DNA of 18,869 bases from Bacillota bacterium (GCA_023409755.1 JAEYRA010000067.1:1-18869); one strand, 5' to 3'; shown: positions 1-7,663, numbered from the stretch's first letter. The notes: generated by a model not told the origin, from the letters alone. Numbers and translations: made by a program.

Positions 1-272
1 GCCAGAAAGATCATCAAAACGGAGATGAGGAGGCTGCCAAACAAACCCTTCAGGGACATGGCCTTGCCAAAAAACTCATATCCTTTCAACGCGCACACGA
101 TCGTGATCAAGCCCGCAAAAGCCGCGATGTACCCAAACTGATAGATGCCAAACCAAATGGCAACCCCCACCAGGAAGAACAGAAAAGCGCCGACAAGGCC
201 AGCGATCACATTTTCTTCCTTTGGCGCGGGCACAACGGGTGAGGGCGAGAGCTGTTGTGTCTGGTCTTCCAT
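1..272 (-). CDS. Small multi-pass membrane protein, C-terminus cut by the window edge
   Basis: I do not recognise a named family. The first 90 codons are visible. A short polar Pro/Gln-rich N-terminus (MEDQTQQLSPSPVVPAPKEE) is followed by hydrophobic stretches at about residues 22-45 and 48-62, and by a third beginning near residue 75, so this is an integral membrane protein with a cytoplasmic-type N-terminal tail. I chose the ATG at 270-272 because an AGAAAGGA-type ribosome site lies upstream and the hydrophobic periodicity fits this frame; an overlapping ATG slightly upstream opens a different frame lacking this pattern. It has its own near-consensus promoter at 336-364, so it need not be co-transcribed with the peptidase gene upstream. 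The function is unknown. Confidence 0.7.
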   Translation of the reverse strand, partial: MEDQTQQLSPSPVVPAPKEENVIAGLVGAFLFFLVGVAIWFGIYQFGYIAAFAGLITIVCALKGYEFFGKAMSLKGLFGSLLISVLMIFL

Positions 273-335
273 AGGAATCCATCCTTTCTGTACTCGATCG
301 CACAAGGCTATCACAATATAGGTATGTGAGTAACT

Positions 336-364
336 ATAATATGGTAAAAATTGATCGTTGTCAA
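336..364 (-). promoter_or_regulatory. Sigma-A type promoter for the 1-272 membrane protein gene
   Basis: On the minus strand TTGACA (359-364) is followed after 17 bases by TATTAT (336-341). The start point would fall near 329, giving a leader of roughly 57 bases. A 7+7 inverted repeat, ATCGTTG-T-CAACGAT (354-368), overlaps the -35 box and could be an operator. Confidence 0.65.
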
Positions 365-494
365 CGATTTCCGCCTTTCGTCATACTGCGGCAACGGAGA
401 GTCCACTCCTTGAGAATATGGGCGGGGATCAATGCCCTGGGTCGCCCAGTAACACGCTTCTGTCTGGCGGGGCACTTGCTGAAGTTTTGGGCCA

Positions 495-1115
495 TCAGGC
501 AGACCGGTCTGCTTCAATGGCCCCAATGGCAGCCGCGATCCCTCTGGCGATGTCTTCGGTTGACATGCTCGGGGTGGGAGAGGATTTCTCCGCTGCCTGC
601 CTCGTCGTGAAGGGGACATGCAGGAACCCAGCAGAGGTGCTTAAGCCGTTTTTGCGGATATAGTGCAGTACGCCGTACATCAGATGGTTGCAGACAAACG
701 TGCCCGCTGTATTGGAGACGCTGGATGGCAGCCCAATGGAGCGGATTGCCTGGACGATCCCCTTGACTGGAAGACTGGAGAAGTAGGCGCTTTCCCCATT
801 CGCTTCAATTGGGGTGTCAATCGGCTGGTTTCCTTCGTTGTCTGGGATGGAGGCATCGTCCACGTTGATGGCGATCCGTTCAGGCGTCAAACAGCACCGT
901 CCGCCGGCCTGGCCGATGCAAAGCACGGCGTCGGGCCGCCAGCGTTCCATGGCGTCGGTCACAACCCCAACGGATTTGCCAAAGACGGTGGGTACGACCT
1001 GTTTGATGACGATGGTGTCACCGATTTGATCGGGCACCATCGTCACCGCTTCCTGCGCGGGGTTGATGGATTCCCCGCCAAAGGGGTCAAAGGCGGTCAG
1101 AAGCAGTTTCATCAT
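495..1115 (-). CDS. pcp: Pyroglutamyl-peptidase I (pyrrolidone-carboxylate peptidase)
   Basis: A cytosolic cysteine peptidase of family C15 that removes N-terminal pyroglutamate from peptides. The 206-residue length is normal for the family. The N-terminal FDPFGG motif is present. The catalytic triad is visible as Glu79 in TPERIAINVDDA, Cys142 in NTAGTFVCNH and His166 in GFLHVPF, numbered from the first Met. Two consecutive ATG codons (1115 and 1112) follow AGGAGG (1121-1126); the second has the better spacing (8 rather than 5 bases), so the protein may start one residue later. No promoter was seen directly upstream. The nearest upstream material is the gene remnant at 1125-1307, whose stop overlaps the ribosome site, so the gene is probably read through from the crt-like operon or from an internal promoter I could not identify. 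Confidence 0.95.
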   Translation of the reverse strand: MMKLLLTAFDPFGGESINPAQEAVTMVPDQIGDTIVIKQVVPTVFGKSVGVVTDAMERWRPDAVLCIGQAGGRCCLTPERIAINVDDASIPDNEGNQPIDTPIEANGESAYFSSLPVKGIVQAIRSIGLPSSVSNTAGTFVCNHLMYGVLHYIRKNGLSTSAGFLHVPFTTRQAAEKSSPTPSMSTEDIARGIAAAIGAIEADRSA

Positions 1116-1124
1116 GTCATCCTC

Positions 1125-1307
1125 CTAATGTCTGTCAATTCGGTCAAGGCCGGTCGGTCCCGTCCAGCACAGCCAGCTCCCGCTGGATATCCTTTGGATA
1201 TTTCCCGCCACCACGGCGTAGGCATGGTCAATCATCCTGAAGATCTCCTCATCCGGCACCGTTCCGTCCCAGTTACCTCCAAACCCGTCATTCCTACCGC
1301 TGCCCGG
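1125..1307 (-). pseudogene. Possible 3' remnant of an MmcQ/YjbR-like gene
   Basis: Between the acyltransferase gene and pcp, one minus-strand frame stays open for 60 codons, starting right after an in-frame TGA (1308-1310) and ending at TAG (1125-1127). It contains GTVPDEEIFRMIDHAYAVVA, which resembles the C-terminal end of MmcQ/YjbR-family proteins, where a pattern like DG-x-V/L-PDE-x-I-x-x-MID-x-SY-x-LV is usual. There is no convincing start codon and the rest of the roughly 115-residue domain is missing. I infer a truncated fragment left by a deletion or rearrangement. The family match is from memory of the motif and is tentative; this could also be non-coding spacer that is open by chance. 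Confidence 0.35.
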
Positions 1308-1812
1308 TCATTGCTCCCCATTGTTTTGCCGACAGTTTGTGGAGCAAGTTGCTGATGCGCGGGCGGTTGTACCGTTGTGTAATGATACAAGGCAGATTTA
1401 CCAACAAAGCATACATCAGCATATACCATATAACCTGGGGCGGGGCAATCAACCCAAAAACCCAGAAAGGGAGGATTGCCAACCAATGGGACAGCTCCCC
1501 CCGCGACGACTCCACCAGAAATTTCTTCAGATTCTGTTCGGAAAAACTAAACAGCCTTTTCTTTTGGTATCCGCGCTTTTTCCAGAACACACCACCATCT
1601 GGCAGCAGATGCTTCCAGCGGTTGACACGAAAAATGCGGTCATAAATACGCCCCTCCCGCTCAAACCGGTGGGAGCGGAAAAGGAAGGAGTCTGGTGAGA
1701 AATATCGGTCTGGCAGGTATACACAGATCAAAGCTACGCCGACCTGAAACAATGGCCAGACAAGAATGCACAGCAGAATGGTCAACACATCTGGAAGGAA
1801 GAGTATTCTCAT
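1294..1812 (-). CDS. crtO: CrtO-like glycosyl-4,4'-diaponeurosporenoate acyltransferase
   Basis: This 172-residue membrane protein resembles staphylococcal CrtO, which esterifies the glucose of glycosyl-4,4'-diaponeurosporenoate with a fatty acid in the last step of staphyloxanthin synthesis. Family-like blocks in order are PDRYF (about 34-38), the FRSHRFEREG...RWKHLLPDG region (45-72), a conserved ESSRGELSHWLAILP block (about 101-115) and ITQRYNRPRISNLL near the C-terminus. Hydrophobic segments lie at about 5-32 and 108-145. The ATG overlaps the TGA of the upstream glycosyltransferase gene as ATGA (1809-1812), so translation is probably coupled. Family assignment is confident from these blocks. 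The actual substrate is inferred, since the upstream carotenoid synthase is not in the window. Confidence 0.85.
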   Translation of the reverse strand: MRILFLPDVLTILLCILVWPLFQVGVALICVYLPDRYFSPDSFLFRSHRFEREGRIYDRIFRVNRWKHLLPDGGVFWKKRGYQKKRLFSFSEQNLKKFLVESSRGELSHWLAILPFWVFGLIAPPQVIWYMLMYALLVNLPCIITQRYNRPRISNLLHKLSAKQWGAMTGQR

Positions 1813-2915
1813 GTTTTACTCCTGGTAGTGATCTCCCGCCCCTTCCAAGTTACATGAAGGCCGAAGAGTTTTTTAAATGCTGAAACACCAATGACCCCCA
1901 GGAAGACGAGCATGGGCAATGGATAGAAACACAATACCCAGGTTCGAAAGCGTCCAATGCGCGTGGTTAATACTGCCAGGATGCAGACCCATAATAAATA
2001 CAGAATTGCGTAAGTGATTAACCAAGACCAATTCATCCGGAAGGCGAATTTCATTATTTGAAGCGGTACGGAAAGGAGGGATGTTATCCACAGAAACACC
2101 ATGACGAATAGGGGAGCTGGCGTTTTTGTTGCGCCAGTCGCCATGTTTTTCACCCACCCCTGCAGCAGGCTGCGCAGCCCGCTGGCGTACATGCGGAAAG
2201 AAACCTCCCGGTTGCCGACAAATAGGCAGAACGGCAGGCCCGCGTTTTTCAGCTGCAATCCCAGTGCCATGTCATCCACAATACTGGTTCTGACCCTCTC
2301 ATGGCCGCCCGTCCTTCTATAATCCTGTTGTGAAATGAGTATGACAGGACCGTAAAGTCCTACGCTGCGGTGTTTGGGCAAAGCCGTTGCGTTGGCTGCG
2401 ATTTGAACCAGATTAAACATGACCGACAACTGTTCGTACATTTTCTCTGTTTTATGGTAGGGCTGAACAGAAACCGTGCAGCCTTCCTGCAGATAAGCCG
2501 AAAGGATCGAACGCAATCCCTCGGGTCCCAGTCTGACGTCCGCATCAAGAAACAGCAGCAAGGTACCTTTCGCCGCATCCGCGCCGTTCTGGCAAGCCCA
2601 CGCCTTGCCCGTCCATCCTTTTGGCTTTGCCCCCAGGCTTATCACCTTGGCACCGTATGCCAGCGCAATTTGCGCGGTGGCATCCTCCGAATCGTCGTCG
2701 ACGCAGATGATTTCGAAAGCGGGCAGCGTCTGAGCGGCTAAATCCTTCAACAGCAGTGGAAGATTTCGTTCTTCATTTCGGGCCGGAATGATGACGGACA
2801 CCGTTGGATAGTCAGATACATCCTTGTTCATCGTTGGCAATATGGGTAGCCGGTAAAAAAGAACCGCGGTTAACGTAAGCCCAGCCAACGCTATGACAAA
2901 CTCAACTATTGTCAT
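1809..2915 (-). CDS. crtQ: CrtQ-like membrane glycosyltransferase family 2
   Basis: A 368-residue GT2 glycosyltransferase. An N-terminal membrane segment (about 4-24) is followed by the GT-A catalytic domain: VSVIIPARNEERNLP (about 39-53), the nucleotide-sugar acidic motif CVDDDSEDAT, and the DxD-type motif FLDADVRLGPEG. Further on are SIVDDMALGLQLK and a C-terminal membrane region with about three hydrophobic helices (roughly 270-350). This layout matches 4,4'-diaponeurosporenoate glucosyltransferase (CrtQ), which adds glucose to the carboxylated end of the C30 carotenoid. Its ATG overlaps the TGA of the upstream oxidoreductase (2912-2915) and its stop overlaps the start of the CrtO-like gene, so the three are translationally linked. 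The fold is certain. The CrtQ role rests partly on the neighbouring crtO-like gene; another lipid-linked acceptor remains possible. Confidence 0.85.
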   Translation of the reverse strand: MTIVEFVIALAGLTLTAVLFYRLPILPTMNKDVSDYPTVSVIIPARNEERNLPLLLKDLAAQTLPAFEIICVDDDSEDATAQIALAYGAKVISLGAKPKGWTGKAWACQNGADAAKGTLLLFLDADVRLGPEGLRSILSAYLQEGCTVSVQPYHKTEKMYEQLSVMFNLVQIAANATALPKHRSVGLYGPVILISQQDYRRTGGHERVRTSIVDDMALGLQLKNAGLPFCLFVGNREVSFRMYASGLRSLLQGWVKNMATGATKTPAPLFVMVFLWITSLLSVPLQIMKFAFRMNWSWLITYAILYLLWVCILAVLTTRIGRFRTWVLCFYPLPMLVFLGVIGVSAFKKLFGLHVTWKGREITTRSKT

Positions 2916-4489
2916 GTGGCAGTTCCTTTCAGTGCCTTATTGATCTCATCCGCTGCCAGTTTACCGGTTAATATGGACACCGGAAGCCCGGATGGGCTGA
3001 AAGTCCATTGTCCGCACTGGTACACATCGGCCATCGGCGTGTCAATGGAGCCTAGTATTTTCTGGAAGCGGTTTTCAGAGGGCAGCGGGTTGTTGGTAAA
3101 CGCCCAGCCCGTGATAGCCCCGTGCGCATTTCCCGTCTCCCTTTCAATTGTCATTGGTGTAGCACACAGAGTAAATTCAATCTTCTCCGTTATACCGGGA
3201 AAGACGGATGTCTCCAACACTTTGGTAACGGTTTGGATACAAAACGCTTTGAATTGATCATACTTTCCCGTGTCCCATATCTTTTTCACCAGGCGGTAAT
3301 CCATTAGTGTGCTGACGATGACACCGGTTTTGCCTTCTGGCGCAAGTGCAGCGTCTCTCAGCGCCGGGCAGGAGATTTCATAGGTCGTACGCTCCAGATA
3401 CTGTCTGATCCATTCATACAAACCGCCTTCCGTTGAGGCAGCCTCATTCCAGTCTGGCAGCAACGAAAGGCCTGACACGCAGGGCGTATAGAACGCGTGT
3501 GCCCCGCACCGAATTTCGAAGTAATCTTTGGTTAAATGCACACCCATAAACAGGGTGAGTATGGAATCGCCGCCCTGCCCCTTTTCAACCAGGTCACGCT
3601 GTTTGCCCGCCTGCTGCGTACGCGTGGCATTCGCAGCTTGATAAAGCGTTTTCTGGTCCGCCGCCCACACCAACTTTTTGTAGCGGTAGACATCCCCGCC
3701 ATTTGTTTTCAGCTGCCTTGTGTTGGTATCCACTCGGGTTACGGTGGTATCTGTCAAAATCTCGCCGCCCGCACGATAAATGCTGTCGGTAACCGTTTGA
3801 GCGAGAGTACCAGTGCCCCCTTTGGGGTAAAAGTAATCCAAGTACAACCCAAAGTAGCTCAACGCAAAGAACGTAGGGGTGTCCTTGAAGAAATGCTGGG
3901 CGATCATATCGGATAGTGCCTTATTGTTGGTGAATCGCTTCAGATATGAGTTCACCGGCTGGTTTAGGCGGTTTGCTTTGCGGATGTTGACCTGATATTT
4001 CAGCAGCCACGGCAGCAAAGTTGTCAGCAGATATTGTTTATCCTTCCTATCCTCCAGAAAGAGTGGATTATCAATGCCGTAGAGCACATCCATATAGTCC
4101 ATCACTTTTTTGATTTCCAGCACAATCCTATCAATGTTCGCCGCATTCTCCGGAAAGAAACCAGCAAGCATGTTTGCATAACCCTGCATGCTTTCCCTCG
4201 ACTGGAGCCTTGTCCATTTCTCTGCGATTCCAATGGATACGGGGTTTTGTAAGAATTCGATTTCCAACCCCAGGGTTTTTAACATGGGGAACACAATGCC
4301 GGAGTTCTCCAGGGCTCGGATGCCCGCGTCAAAGGCATAGCCCTTGTGCCAGAATGTATTCACCAGACCACCTGTTTTGTGCGCTTTTTCACAGAGAAGG
4401 GTGCGATATCCGTACCGGCACAGATACGCTGCGCTGGTCAGCCCCGCAAGACCCCCGCCTACCACGATCGCATCGAAATCCATGTTCAC
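2912..4489 (-). CDS. CrtN/CrtP-like FAD-dependent carotenoid desaturase or oxidase (COG1233)
   Basis: A 525-residue flavoprotein of the phytoene desaturase superfamily. The N-terminal dinucleotide-binding motif is VVGGGLAGLTSAAYL, ending in an acidic CEK. The C-terminal FAD-contact segment QCGQWTFSPSGLPVSILTGK closes the fold. Length is typical for CrtI/CrtN/CrtP enzymes. By position between another desaturase and crtQ-crtO it could desaturate a C30 carotenoid (CrtN-like) or oxidise its terminal methyl group (CrtP-like); the sequence does not let me choose, and parts resemble the wider retinol saturase/carotenoid isomerase-like branch. The likely start is GTG (4487-4489), 6 bases after GAGGT, whose bases overlap the preceding stop; an in-frame ATG two codons later (4481-4483) is the alternative. 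The gap to the upstream gene is 4 bases. Confidence 0.82.
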   Translation of the reverse strand: MNMDFDAIVVGGGLAGLTSAAYLCRYGYRTLLCEKAHKTGGLVNTFWHKGYAFDAGIRALENSGIVFPMLKTLGLEIEFLQNPVSIGIAEKWTRLQSRESMQGYANMLAGFFPENAANIDRIVLEIKKVMDYMDVLYGIDNPLFLEDRKDKQYLLTTLLPWLLKYQVNIRKANRLNQPVNSYLKRFTNNKALSDMIAQHFFKDTPTFFALSYFGLYLDYFYPKGGTGTLAQTVTDSIYRAGGEILTDTTVTRVDTNTRQLKTNGGDVYRYKKLVWAADQKTLYQAANATRTQQAGKQRDLVEKGQGGDSILTLFMGVHLTKDYFEIRCGAHAFYTPCVSGLSLLPDWNEAASTEGGLYEWIRQYLERTTYEISCPALRDAALAPEGKTGVIVSTLMDYRLVKKIWDTGKYDQFKAFCIQTVTKVLETSVFPGITEKIEFTLCATPMTIERETGNAHGAITGWAFTNNPLPSENRFQKILGSIDTPMADVYQCGQWTFSPSGLPVSILTGKLAADEINKALKGTAT

Positions 4490-4493
4490 AGAT

Positions 4494-6323
4494 TTACCTC
4501 GTTACGTATTCAATGACATCCCGTATCTCCACAGCGGCGCTGTTATCTGCCGCACAGATACAGCTCGCCTCGTACTTTCTGAGCACATCCAGGTCCACTG
4601 GGTTTTGCAGCCAACACTTTTTGGCACCGGCGAAATTCCCGACTGCCACCCGTCGCATAATGCCCCGGAAATCATGGTCCGCTGTACAAGTGGGGTGCTC
4701 ACAAAGCCTGCACCGCATGGCTTTTCGCATCACCGTGCGGGCCGCTTCGTCATACCCGTCATAAAGTCGGTCTGCCGTAAAGGGCTTATCCACGATGTGC
4801 ACGTAATTTCCTCCGTCTTTGCGGTAGACGTATGTTTCTTTTCCCAGCTTTTTGAGCAAGGCATTGGCAGCCGATAGCCCGGAGGTCGTTACGGTGGGTG
4901 TCCCCGTCCCCATGACGGTGGATTCGCCGCAGCAAAAGAGGTTATCCCATTGCGTTCGCGTGTGCAGGCGGCGGAACAAATGCTGCCCCAGCATCTGCTT
5001 TGGGCCGGCCACCGCGCCGCCGTTTTTCAGGGTATAACGTTCTATGGTTCTGGGCGTAGCTACTTCAGCATACCGAACAGCGTTCTCAAAGCCTGGGAAC
5101 CGTTTTTCCAGAACGCCAATGAGGCGCTTCTGTTCGGCAGCTTTTTTGCTCTTATACTGCGCTTCGTCCGAAGTCTCCCAGCTTTGAAAGGTTGGGCCTA
5201 CGGCTACTACGGTGTGCTCATCCGCCTTGCACAGCGTCTTGTCGTCGATGCTGAGTATATAGGCGGTCACTTCGCTTTCGTCCAGTTTTTCAGGGCTGCC
5301 CACCAACATCTCGATTGGGGCCGTATCCTCGGGAATCACATTCATGTCTACCACGGCATACAGCACGACGCTTGGATAGGTGGGTTCCTGTTTTTTTGCC
5401 CAGTCCCTTCTCTGTTTTGTAGTGTATTTGGCGTCGATCAGTTTGCCATATAGGTTCCATACCGTGCCTGAGTACACAAGATCCGATGCATATAGGACAT
5501 TCCCATCATCCAAAGCCACCCCCGTCGGTTTTCCATCCTCGAACACAATGGACACAGCCTCCCTTTGCAGATACATGTCTCCACCCTTTTCTTCGATCAC
5601 CTTTTCTAGCTTCCCCGGTACAAACAAGGTGGAGCCGGCAGGATAATAGCTGCCACCCACATGGTTGTCCACAAACATTACTGCAGCCATCACCGCGGGG
5701 GCCTCTTTTACCGTCGCATAACAATATGTGGAAGTCAGCTTGTCGAAAAATTGGAATATTTCCGGATCGGTGAAATATTTCTTTAACAAATCATTGGCGC
5801 TCTTGTTGAGGAAACTAAGAAAACGCGCGTAGGAAATCGGATGCTTCCTGATGCTGCCCAGTGCGGTTTTGCCATCCGTTTCGTCAGCGGTCGTGTAGCT
5901 GGGCGTTTCCACCATCACATGACAATAGATCCTCTCCATATCATGATAGAAGCGATGGATGTTCTCTTTCTCTCCCGGGAACACATCCGAGAGTTCATCA
6001 GCAAACCGATCGACATCTGCCCAAAAGCGTATTCTCCTGCCTTTGAAATTTACGCAATATAAAAGCTCATGACGGATCACATCGATCGGTTCTTCAAGGC
6101 AGTTGAACACAAAGCGATGGGTGTTAAAGCCGCTTTCGCCAAAGCCGTACATCATGGCGGCCCCTTGATCAAATGTCACATCTCCGCGCCGGAATATGCC
6201 GCAGGAGCCCCCCGGATTATAGGATTTTTCAATCACTGCAACAGAAAGACCTCGCTTTGCAAGAAGACTGGCTGCAGTAAGCCCGGAAAGGCCTCCGCCG
6301 ATAATGATGACATCGTATTTCAA
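4494..6323 (-). CDS. FAD-dependent desaturase-like protein with C-terminal cysteine-rich (Fe-S-like) domain
   Basis: A 609-residue protein. Residues 1 to about 500 form a COG1233 phytoene desaturase-like flavoprotein: IIIGGGLSGLTAASLLAKRG with acidic VIEK at the N-terminus and a C-terminal FAD segment, FCCGESTVMGTGTPTVTTSG. About 100 extra residues follow, with cysteines at 538, 541, 546, 570, 588 and 590. The stretch CRLCEHPTC, then IMRRVAVGNFAGAKK and NPV, follows the layout of the helical Fe-S domain of the glutamate synthase small subunit and dihydropyrimidine dehydrogenase (C-x2-C-x4-C-x3-C, then a helix and an NP motif), but the fourth Cys position is His550. I infer a possible Fe-S cluster exchanging electrons with the flavin. 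The start is TTG (6321-6323), 9 bases after AGGAG. It is the first gene of the four-gene cluster, with a promoter at 6453-6480. Confidence 0.8.
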   Translation of the reverse strand: MKYDVIIIGGGLSGLTAASLLAKRGLSVAVIEKSYNPGGSCGIFRRGDVTFDQGAAMMYGFGESGFNTHRFVFNCLEEPIDVIRHELLYCVNFKGRRIRFWADVDRFADELSDVFPGEKENIHRFYHDMERIYCHVMVETPSYTTADETDGKTALGSIRKHPISYARFLSFLNKSANDLLKKYFTDPEIFQFFDKLTSTYCYATVKEAPAVMAAVMFVDNHVGGSYYPAGSTLFVPGKLEKVIEEKGGDMYLQREAVSIVFEDGKPTGVALDDGNVLYASDLVYSGTVWNLYGKLIDAKYTTKQRRDWAKKQEPTYPSVVLYAVVDMNVIPEDTAPIEMLVGSPEKLDESEVTAYILSIDDKTLCKADEHTVVAVGPTFQSWETSDEAQYKSKKAAEQKRLIGVLEKRFPGFENAVRYAEVATPRTIERYTLKNGGAVAGPKQMLGQHLFRRLHTRTQWDNLFCCGESTVMGTGTPTVTTSGLSAANALLKKLGKETYVYRKDGGNYVHIVDKPFTADRLYDGYDEAARTVMRKAMRCRLCEHPTCTADHDFRGIMRRVAVGNFAGAKKCWLQNPVDLDVLRKYEASCICAADNSAAVEIRDVIEYVTR

Positions 6324-6452
6324 TGTTCCAGACTCCTGAAGATTTATTTAGGGTTATGGTCAAACACTCAGTTATTTACTTGCCGATGAATGCGGTCAGC
6401 CGATTCCGCGGCGTCATCCCCGCGGCTTTGCTAGATGTACATACCTGCATAA

Positions 6453-6480
6453 ATAATACAATAAACCTATTCTTTGTCAA
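6453..6480 (-). promoter_or_regulatory. Sigma-A type promoter of the carotenoid-tailoring-like operon
   Basis: The minus strand has a perfect TTGACA (6475-6480), a 16-base spacer and TATTAT (6453-6458, 5 of 6 consensus). It lies in an AT-rich patch. The start point would be near 6446, giving a leader of about 120 bases before the TTG start at 6323. No other strong promoter was seen between this and the end of the operon. Confidence 0.65.
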
Positions 6481-6618
6481 TTATAATCAAATGCAATTTT
6501 GCTTGTTTCGTTTGGGTTTTTGTGGCGAACGATGTTCCATCCATCAAAGCATATACAGGTGACACAGTGAGGTGCTTTTGTTCTGTCATCAACCGCAGCT
6601 GCCATGTATGAATGCAGG

Positions 6619-6648
6619 AAAGCCCGGAACCAGGAGGTTCCGGGCTTT
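6619..6648 (-). terminator. Strong hairpin, probable terminator after the ADP-ribosylglycohydrolase-like gene
   Basis: A perfect 13-bp stem (6619-6631 with 6636-6648) closes a 4-base loop. The AAA/TTT ends of the stem supply a short U run in either direction, but no long T tract follows. It lies in the gap between the gene ending at 6771 and the operon promoter at 6453-6480, which is where a terminator is expected. In the rest of the gap (6324-6770) I see only a short 5+5 palindrome near 6669-6681 and no supportable gene. Confidence 0.5.
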
Positions 6649-6770
6649 GCAGAGAAAAAGCAACCTGCCGATGTATCATCGACAGTTATCTGCGAGAAAG
6701 GTCGTAACAGTACAGTCCGCCCCTGTGGGAGGGTGAAAAATGCTTAGCCACTAATATTGGGGGCAGAAAC

Positions 6771-7579
6771 CTATAGGTTTATATATTTCCCACAGAACTC
6801 TCTTAATACAGCCTTAATGGAACTGTCAATTCGCATGTCACAAAACCGCTTGATATGTTCTGGAATCTCCTTATAATACGCTTCCGCTATTCCGCCTGCG
6901 ATACATGCCTGCGTGTCTGCATCACCGCCGAGCGAAATAGCTGTTCTTATCGCACTTTCAAAATCGGATGATTCAAGAAATGAGATAATGGCGGGCGGAA
7001 CGCTGTAAGACGTCCGGCTATCATATATATGGCGTTCCTTAATACTTGCAATTGGAGTGGAAAGATTATATTTGAAAGTTTTTTCTAAATACGCCTTTAT
7101 ATCAGCTTTGCTTTCACCGTTTCGAGCAAGAAAAACCGCAGAAGCAACGGCTTGAGCACCGATGATTGCCTCACGGTGATTGTGTGTTGGTAAGCAACTG
7201 GATTTTGCCTGCAAAAGAGCTTGTTCCAAGGTGTCGTAAGCATATCCAATAGGGATGACACGCATAGATGCGCCGTTTCCATAGCTGTGGCCGTTTTTCG
7301 CATAGGGGTTCTTTGCCCAATCTGCAAACATGTTGCCAAATCCAGCATAAGGATGATAGGAATAGTACTGGCGATATTGTACGGCATATTCTTTGGCGCG
7401 AGCACGGGTGCCCCGCTTTGTTATGTCCAATGAATTGTTTAGTATTGCTTTGCAAACAGCTGCAATCAGTACGCTGGCATCTGTAAAATACTGTCATTGT
7501 TAAATTCAAAATCATAGTTTTTGGTGTGGTGAACCTCGTAGTATGAGCCAATAACATCACCATAAATTGCTCCGAACAT
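6771..7579 (-). pseudogene. ADP-ribosylglycohydrolase-like gene with a one-base frameshift
   Basis: The family (DraG/ARH, COG1397) removes ADP-ribose from proteins or small molecules using two Mg ions. The signature LGGDADTQACIAGGIAEAYY is intact near the C-terminus. The N-terminus MFGAIYGDVIGSYYE is also typical and starts at ATG 7577-7579, but this frame hits a stop soon after. Adding one T to the run at 7485-7488 restores one continuous reading frame of 269 residues through TDASVLIAAVC into the downstream part. The family motif is normally TDDS or TDDT; here the second metal-binding Asp is Ala. The downstream frame alone is open from 7430 (219 residues). The total of 809 bases is exactly one short of whole codons. 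This is either a decaying gene or a homopolymer sequencing error, although the Asp-to-Ala change favours decay. A consensus promoter lies upstream. Confidence 0.8.
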
Positions 7580-7603
7580 AATACCACCACTTCTGACGTT
7601 AGT

Positions 7604-7632
7604 ATTATATCATCAAGAAGAGCATTTTTCAA
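7604..7632 (-). promoter_or_regulatory. Sigma-A type promoter for the ADP-ribosylglycohydrolase-like gene
   Basis: The minus strand has TTGAAA (7627-7632), a 17-base spacer and a perfect TATAAT (7604-7609). The leader to the ATG at 7579 is only about 18 bases, and a weak purine-rich ribosome site (AAGTGGTGG) sits within it. Confidence 0.7.
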
Positions 7633-7663
7633 TGATATACCGCGTAAGGAACGGATAATATTG

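Noticed and set aside
365..494. Possible gene end or terminator downstream of pcp
   Set aside because: Only a 5-bp hairpin (CTGGG-TCG-CCCAG, 437-449) without a T tract is present, and the open frame across it overlaps both pcp and the next promoter.
663..1355. A 230-codon plus-strand frame opposite pcp
   Set aside because: The minus-strand frame encodes a complete pyroglutamyl-peptidase with its triad; the plus-strand translation has low-complexity composition and no motif.
6467..6679. A 70-codon minus-strand frame in the gap before the carotenoid-like operon
   Set aside because: It runs through the hairpin at 6619-6648 and across the operon promoter, has no ribosome site I can support and no familiar motif.
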